17,861 nucleotides of DNA from UBA1367 sp040268355 (lineage in GTDB: Bacteria; Actinomycetota; Coriobacteriia; Coriobacteriales; Atopobiaceae): the NCBI GenBank assembly GCA_040268355.1, contig JAWRIT010000010.1, positions 1 to 17,861 on the forward strand, given 5' to 3'. Positions 14,510 through 17,861 of the stretch are shown here, in pieces. The notes beneath the pieces were generated by a model. It made no database searches. It was not told where the DNA came from and saw only the letters and a program-made list of their open reading frames with translations. Position numbers and translations under genes: made by a program. Numbering within the stretch: position 1 is the first letter of the stretch; each line of letters begins with the position of its first letter.

Positions 14510-15127
14510 ATGAGGGTGATTCTGGTGAACGGGAGTCCGCGCAAATCCGGCTGCGTCAACCGCGCGCTTGAGGAGGTCGCGTACCAACTGGAGTGCAACG
14601 GGGTCGAGAGCGAGCTGGTGTGGCTGGGCACCAAGCCTGTGCAGGACTGCGTTGCCTGTGGTAGGTGCCAGCAGACGGGTGTCTGCGTGTTTGCCGACGC
14701 GGTCAACGAGGTTGCGGCGAAGTTGGACGAGGCGGACGGCATCGTCGTCGGCTCGCCCGTGTACTATGGCGGTCCCAACGGGCGCTTGACGTCGTTTTTG
14801 GATCGCCTGTGCTATTCGGCCGGGGCCAAGCTGGACGGCAAGGTGGCGGCGTCGGTGGTCTCGTGCCGCCGGGGTGGCGCGTCGGCCGCCTACGAGCGTC
14901 TGAACATGTACTTTGGCATGTGCAACTGCATCATCCCCGCCTCGCAGTACTGGAACCAGGTGCACGGCCTTTCTGCGGAGGACGTCGAGAAGGACGTGGA
15001 GGGCCTGCAGACCATGCGCACCCTGGCCGACAACATCGCATGGACCATCAAAGGGCAGCGCGCGTTGGCTGCAGCTGGCGAGGATAGGCCCAAGCGGGAG
15101 CAGAAGACGTTCACCAACTTCATCTAG
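14510..15127 (+). CDS. iron-sulfur flavoprotein / NADPH-dependent FMN reductase family
   Basis: This 205-residue protein has a flavodoxin-like fold. The FMN phosphate loop is NGSPRKSGCVNRAL at residues 7-20, and GSPVYYGGPNGRLTSFLDRL is the second flavin-contact block. Between them is a compact cysteine cluster C47-X2-C50-X2-C53-X5-C59, the pattern used by Isf-type iron-sulfur flavoproteins to hold a 4Fe-4S cluster, so an electron-transfer role is likely. Such proteins are common in anaerobes and may reduce oxygen species, quinones or nitro compounds; the partner here is unknown. AAGGAGAGGAG precedes ATG 14510. It stands alone, with a weak TAAAAT -10 at 14453-14458 upstream and a strong hairpin after it. 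Confidence 0.9.
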   Translation: MRVILVNGSPRKSGCVNRALEEVAYQLECNGVESELVWLGTKPVQDCVACGRCQQTGVCVFADAVNEVAAKLDEADGIVVGSPVYYGGPNGRLTSFLDRLCYSAGAKLDGKVAASVVSCRRGGASAAYERLNMYFGMCNCIIPASQYWNQVHGLSAEDVEKDVEGLQTMRTLADNIAWTIKGQRALAAAGEDRPKREQKTFTNFI

Positions 15128-15176
15128 CTCAGCACGTCCGATGTGGCCGCGCATCTGCTGACCAGCACGACATCCG

Positions 15177-15204
15177 GATGCGGGACCCTCATGGGTCCCG
15201 CATC
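15177..15204 (+). terminator. 12-bp hairpin after the flavoprotein gene
   Basis: GATGCGGGACCC (15177-15188) and GGGTCCCGCATC (15193-15204) are perfect inverted arms around the loop TCAT, 50 bases after the stop. Downstream is only mildly T-rich (GTCGCTTGTC), but stem quality and position favour a terminator. Confidence 0.65.
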
Positions 15205-15347
15205 GTCGCTTGTCGGGTACGGCGCGCAGCGCCTGGTCGCCATCAGGGGCCGCTGTCTGTCGAGCGAGCCCTCTGACGGGAGGCCTGTGACCAAAGGGCC
15301 TTCTGAAGCATGCTCAATACGAATAGCATCCCATGCAATATAGGTGT

Positions 15348-15376
15348 TTGTTTGAGAATTGAGGACGGCCTATAGT
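15348..15376 (+). promoter_or_regulatory. promoter of the amino-acid ABC operon
   Basis: TTGTTT (15348-15353) and TATAGT (15371-15376) are exactly 17 bases apart, a good housekeeping-type promoter. The start would be near 15383, about 30 bases before the permease ATG. Just upstream the palindrome AGCATGCT (15307-15314) and a further AGCAT (15324-15328) could be operator sequence. Confidence 0.5.
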
Positions 15377-15412
15377 TTCAGGCAGAAGCCTCTTCGATTG
15401 GACGTTTGTGGC

Positions 15413-16087
15413 ATGTCGGACCGCGTGATCGAGATCCTCCTCGATTCGTTCTGGAACATCCTGCTCCCAGGCCTTACGGCCACCATTCCGCTCACGGCGG
15501 TGTCCTTCGCCATAGGGCTCGTCATCGCCATCGTGGTCGCGCTCGTGCAGTTCGCGCGCGTGCCCGTCCTTCGTCAGATCGCCCGCTTCTACATCTGGGT
15601 CGTTCGGGGCACGCCGCTTCTGGTGCAGCTTTACCTGGTGTTCTACGGCCTTCCTGACCTCGGCATCGTGCTTGAGCCCTTCCCCACGGCGGTACTCGTG
15701 TTCTCGCTTTCCACCGGTGCCTACGGTGCGGAGATCATACGCGCCGCGCTTGAGTCGGTCCCCGAGGGGCAGCTTGAGGCAGGCTACTGCGTGGGCCTTT
15801 CATACCTGCAGGTCATCTGGCGCATCGTGTTGCCTCAGGCCATGCGCACCGCGTTCCCGTCGCTCTCCAACGAGGTCATCTCGATGGTCAAGGACACCTC
15901 GCTCGCCTCGAACATCACGGTGCTCGAGATGCTCATGGCCACCCAGCGCATCATCTCGCGCACCTACGAGACCCTGCCGCTCTATATCGAAGTCGCCCTC
16001 TTTTACCTGTTGTTCTCAACGGTGCTCACCTGGCTGCAGCGCCTTGGTGAGAACAAGCTCAACGCGCTCGGCATGCAAAGGGGCTAA
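15413..16087 (+). CDS. polar amino-acid ABC transporter permease (probably cystine)
   Basis: This 224-residue inner-membrane protein has about five hydrophobic helices and the HisM/GlnP-type signature. RGTPLLVQLYLVFYGLP follows the second helix, and the EAA loop EAGYCVGLSYLQVIWRIVLPQAMR-type region (about residues 122-145) docks on the ATPase. NEVISMVKDTSLASNITVLE is also typical of the polar amino-acid permease family. Such permeases act as homo- or heterodimers; only one is encoded here, suggesting a homodimer. I chose ATG 15413, which starts just before the first helix, though its ribosome site is weak (TTGGACG); the frame is open upstream to 15359, but that lies within the promoter. The ATPase gene starts 2 bases after its stop. 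Confidence 0.92.
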   Translation: MSDRVIEILLDSFWNILLPGLTATIPLTAVSFAIGLVIAIVVALVQFARVPVLRQIARFYIWVVRGTPLLVQLYLVFYGLPDLGIVLEPFPTAVLVFSLSTGAYGAEIIRAALESVPEGQLEAGYCVGLSYLQVIWRIVLPQAMRTAFPSLSNEVISMVKDTSLASNITVLEMLMATQRIISRTYETLPLYIEVALFYLLFSTVLTWLQRLGENKLNALGMQRG

Positions 16088-16089
16088 CG

Positions 16090-16845
<756 letters not shown>

Positions 16846-16846
16846 G

Positions 16847-16862
16847 GTCGCCTGCGGGCGAC
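16847..16862 (+). other. intercistronic hairpin between ATPase and binding-protein genes
   Basis: GTCGCC (16847-16852) pairs with GGCGAC (16857-16862) around TGCG, directly after the ATPase stop and before the AGGAGG of the next gene. Such hairpins can stabilise the binding-protein part of the mRNA, which is usually needed in excess. Confidence 0.4.
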
Positions 16863-16878
16863 GACGAAGGAGGAAGTC

Positions 16879-17709
16879 ATGATCAGCAGGAAAGCGTTCA
16901 TCAGGCTTGGCGTGTCCGGTCTTGGCGCCGCGGCCCTCTCGGTGGTCGCGGGCTGTGGCGGAAGCTCGGGCGAGGCGGCCTCAGACGCCGCTGCCGAGGA
17001 CCATCTGGCCAAGATCCAGGAGGCGGGAAAGATCATCTTCGCGACGGAGGGCACCTGGGCGCCCGAGACCTATCACGACGAGAATGACGAGCTCGTGGGC
17101 TACGACGTGGACGTGGCCCGTGCCGTCGCGGAGAAGCTCGGTGTGGAGGCGGAGTTCGCCGAGGGCGAATGGGACGGCCTGTTCGCCGGTGTGGACGGCG
17201 GGCGCTATGACAGCGTGGCCAACGGCGTGGACGTGACCGAGGAGCGCGCTGAGAAGTACGACTTCACCACGCCCTACTCCTATACGCATACGGTGCTCAT
17301 CGTGGCGGCGGACAACGACGAGATCACCTCGTTCGAGGACCTCGAGGGCAAGCAGACGGCAAACACCGTGTCGAGCACCTATGCCCAACTCGCCGAGAGC
17401 TATGGGGCCACCAACAACGGCGTGGACGACTTCGACCAGACCATCTCGCTGCTCACGCAAGGCCGCATCGACGCCACGCTCAACGCCGAGACCGCCTACC
17501 ACTACTACATGACCCAGCATCCTGAGGCTGCCATCAAGATAGCGGCCACGACCGAGGACGCGATCGCGCAGGCGTTCCCCGTGCCCAAGGGCGAGGCGGA
17601 CGCGACGCTGCTCGAGGCCATGGACGCCGCCATCGACGAGCTGCGTGCGGACGGGACCCTCACCGCGCTCTCCGAGCAGTACTTTGGTACCGACATCTCG
17701 GTCGAGTAG
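16879..17709 (+). CDS. amino-acid ABC transporter substrate-binding lipoprotein (cystine-like)
   Basis: This 276-residue family 3 binding protein captures substrate outside the cell for the permease. Its lipoprotein signal ends in the lipobox VVAGC with Cys26 as lipid site; SRKAFI ahead of it resembles a Tat motif with the second Arg replaced by Lys. The mature part shows GTWAPETYHDENDELVGYDV, WDGLFAGVDGGRYDSVANGV and VTEERAEKYDFTTPYSYT, strongly like cystine-binding TcyA/FliY-type proteins, so cystine is the best guess. GAAGGAGG precedes ATG 16879. Length is normal and the end SEQYFGTDISVE is intact. Bases 17540-17629 of this gene recur exactly, inverted, at 17772-17861. Confidence 0.94.
   Translation: MISRKAFIRLGVSGLGAAALSVVAGCGGSSGEAASDAAAEDHLAKIQEAGKIIFATEGTWAPETYHDENDELVGYDVDVARAVAEKLGVEAEFAEGEWDGLFAGVDGGRYDSVANGVDVTEERAEKYDFTTPYSYTHTVLIVAADNDEITSFEDLEGKQTANTVSSTYAQLAESYGATNNGVDDFDQTISLLTQGRIDATLNAETAYHYYMTQHPEAAIKIAATTEDAIAQAFPVPKGEADATLLEAMDAAIDELRADGTLTALSEQYFGTDISVE
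17540..17629 (+). repeat. left arm of 90-bp perfect inverted repeat
   Basis: These 90 bases, coding for about IAATTEDAIAQ through EAMDAA of the binding protein, are identical to the reverse complement of 17772-17861. I compared them base by base and found no mismatch. The arms are separated by 142 bases. Confidence 0.97.
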
Positions 17710-17722
17710 CGAGTGACCCCAC

Positions 17723-17766
17723 GCGTGCGAGGGGCGAGCCTGCCGCCGCTTGGCGCTCCTGCACGC
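17723..17766 (+). terminator. possible hairpin at the end of the ABC operon
   Basis: GCGTGC (17723-17728) pairs with GCACGC (17761-17766), with AGG/CCT continuing past one unpaired base. It begins 14 bases after the stop codon. Without a T-run, and because it lies inside the spacer of the inverted repeat, the call is weak. Confidence 0.3.
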
Positions 17767-17771
17767 ACGAC

Positions 17772-17861
17772 CGGCGTCCATGGCCTCGAGCAGCGTCGCG
17801 TCCGCCTCGCCCTTGGGCACGGGGAACGCCTGCGCGATCGCGTCCTCGGTCGTGGCCGCTA
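17772..17861 (-). pseudogene. inverted partial copy of the binding-protein gene (right arm)
   Basis: Read on the minus strand this is an exact copy of 17540-17629. The identity stops abruptly at 17772, inside a codon context that in the intact gene continues with IDELRADG but here runs into unrelated sequence. The other end is cut by the window edge, so the true length is unknown. The break is not at a gene boundary, so this is not simply a neighbouring paralogue. It is either a rearranged fragment or a fold-back assembly artefact. Confidence 0.85.

Noticed and set aside
15205..15347. Riboswitch or T-box before the amino-acid ABC operon.
   Set aside because: No T-box core (GGTGGNACCGCG-like) or known aptamer motif was seen, and the best promoter (15348-15376) lies downstream of this stretch, leaving only a short leader.

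Overview
The window comes from a high-GC Gram-positive chromosome. Gene content, gene order and protein style (acidic, Ala/Glu-rich tails, strong AGGAGG ribosome sites, S18 ending in RGGRGRG) suggest the class Coriobacteriia, most likely an Olsenella/Atopobium-type organism. That placement is inference from sequence style; no search was run.

Layout. (1) 174-1649: a multi-pass membrane protein with a long Pro/Gln-rich, acidic tail, followed by a large nested hairpin. (2) 1838-4785: a ribosomal/replication cluster rpsF-ssb-rpsR-DUF2232 membrane protein-rplI, all on +, with a promoter and a hairpin leader before rpsF. (3) 4786-5238: the only gene-free stretch over 300 bases. It has visibly lower GC and carries at least six hairpins, three of them very strong, plus a small GTTGAAAAC repeat family. 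(4) 5239-6672: dnaB. (5) 6820-10199: purA-purD-NUDIX hydrolase, closely spaced and probably one transcript. (6) 10397-11365: an unrecognised single-pass membrane-anchored protein. (7) 11391-12255: an AT-rich regulatory patch and a lone TetR-type regulator. (8) On the - strand, 14302 down to 12312: tRNA-Ser(TGA), a degenerate tRNA-like copy, lemA with tandem terminators, and pyridoxal/pyridoxamine kinase. (9) 14510-15127: an Isf-type iron-sulfur flavoprotein with a 12-bp terminator-like hairpin. (10) 15348-17709: a polar amino-acid ABC importer operon (permease, ATPase, lipoprotein), probably cystine-type. (11) 17772-17861: the last 90 bases are an exact reverse complement of 17540-17629, inside the binding-protein gene.

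How the genes work together. Most of the window is housekeeping: translation (S6, S18, L9), replication (SSB, DnaB), AMP and IMP synthesis (PurA, PurD), vitamin B6 salvage and amino-acid uptake. The two points most worth following are the structured rplI-dnaB spacer, a candidate undescribed structured RNA, and the perfect inverted duplication at the right edge, which may be a real rearrangement or a fold-back assembly artefact. The degenerate tRNA-Ser copy beside the intact gene is a third. No CRISPR array, transposase, integrase, phage gene or toxin-antitoxin pair was seen.
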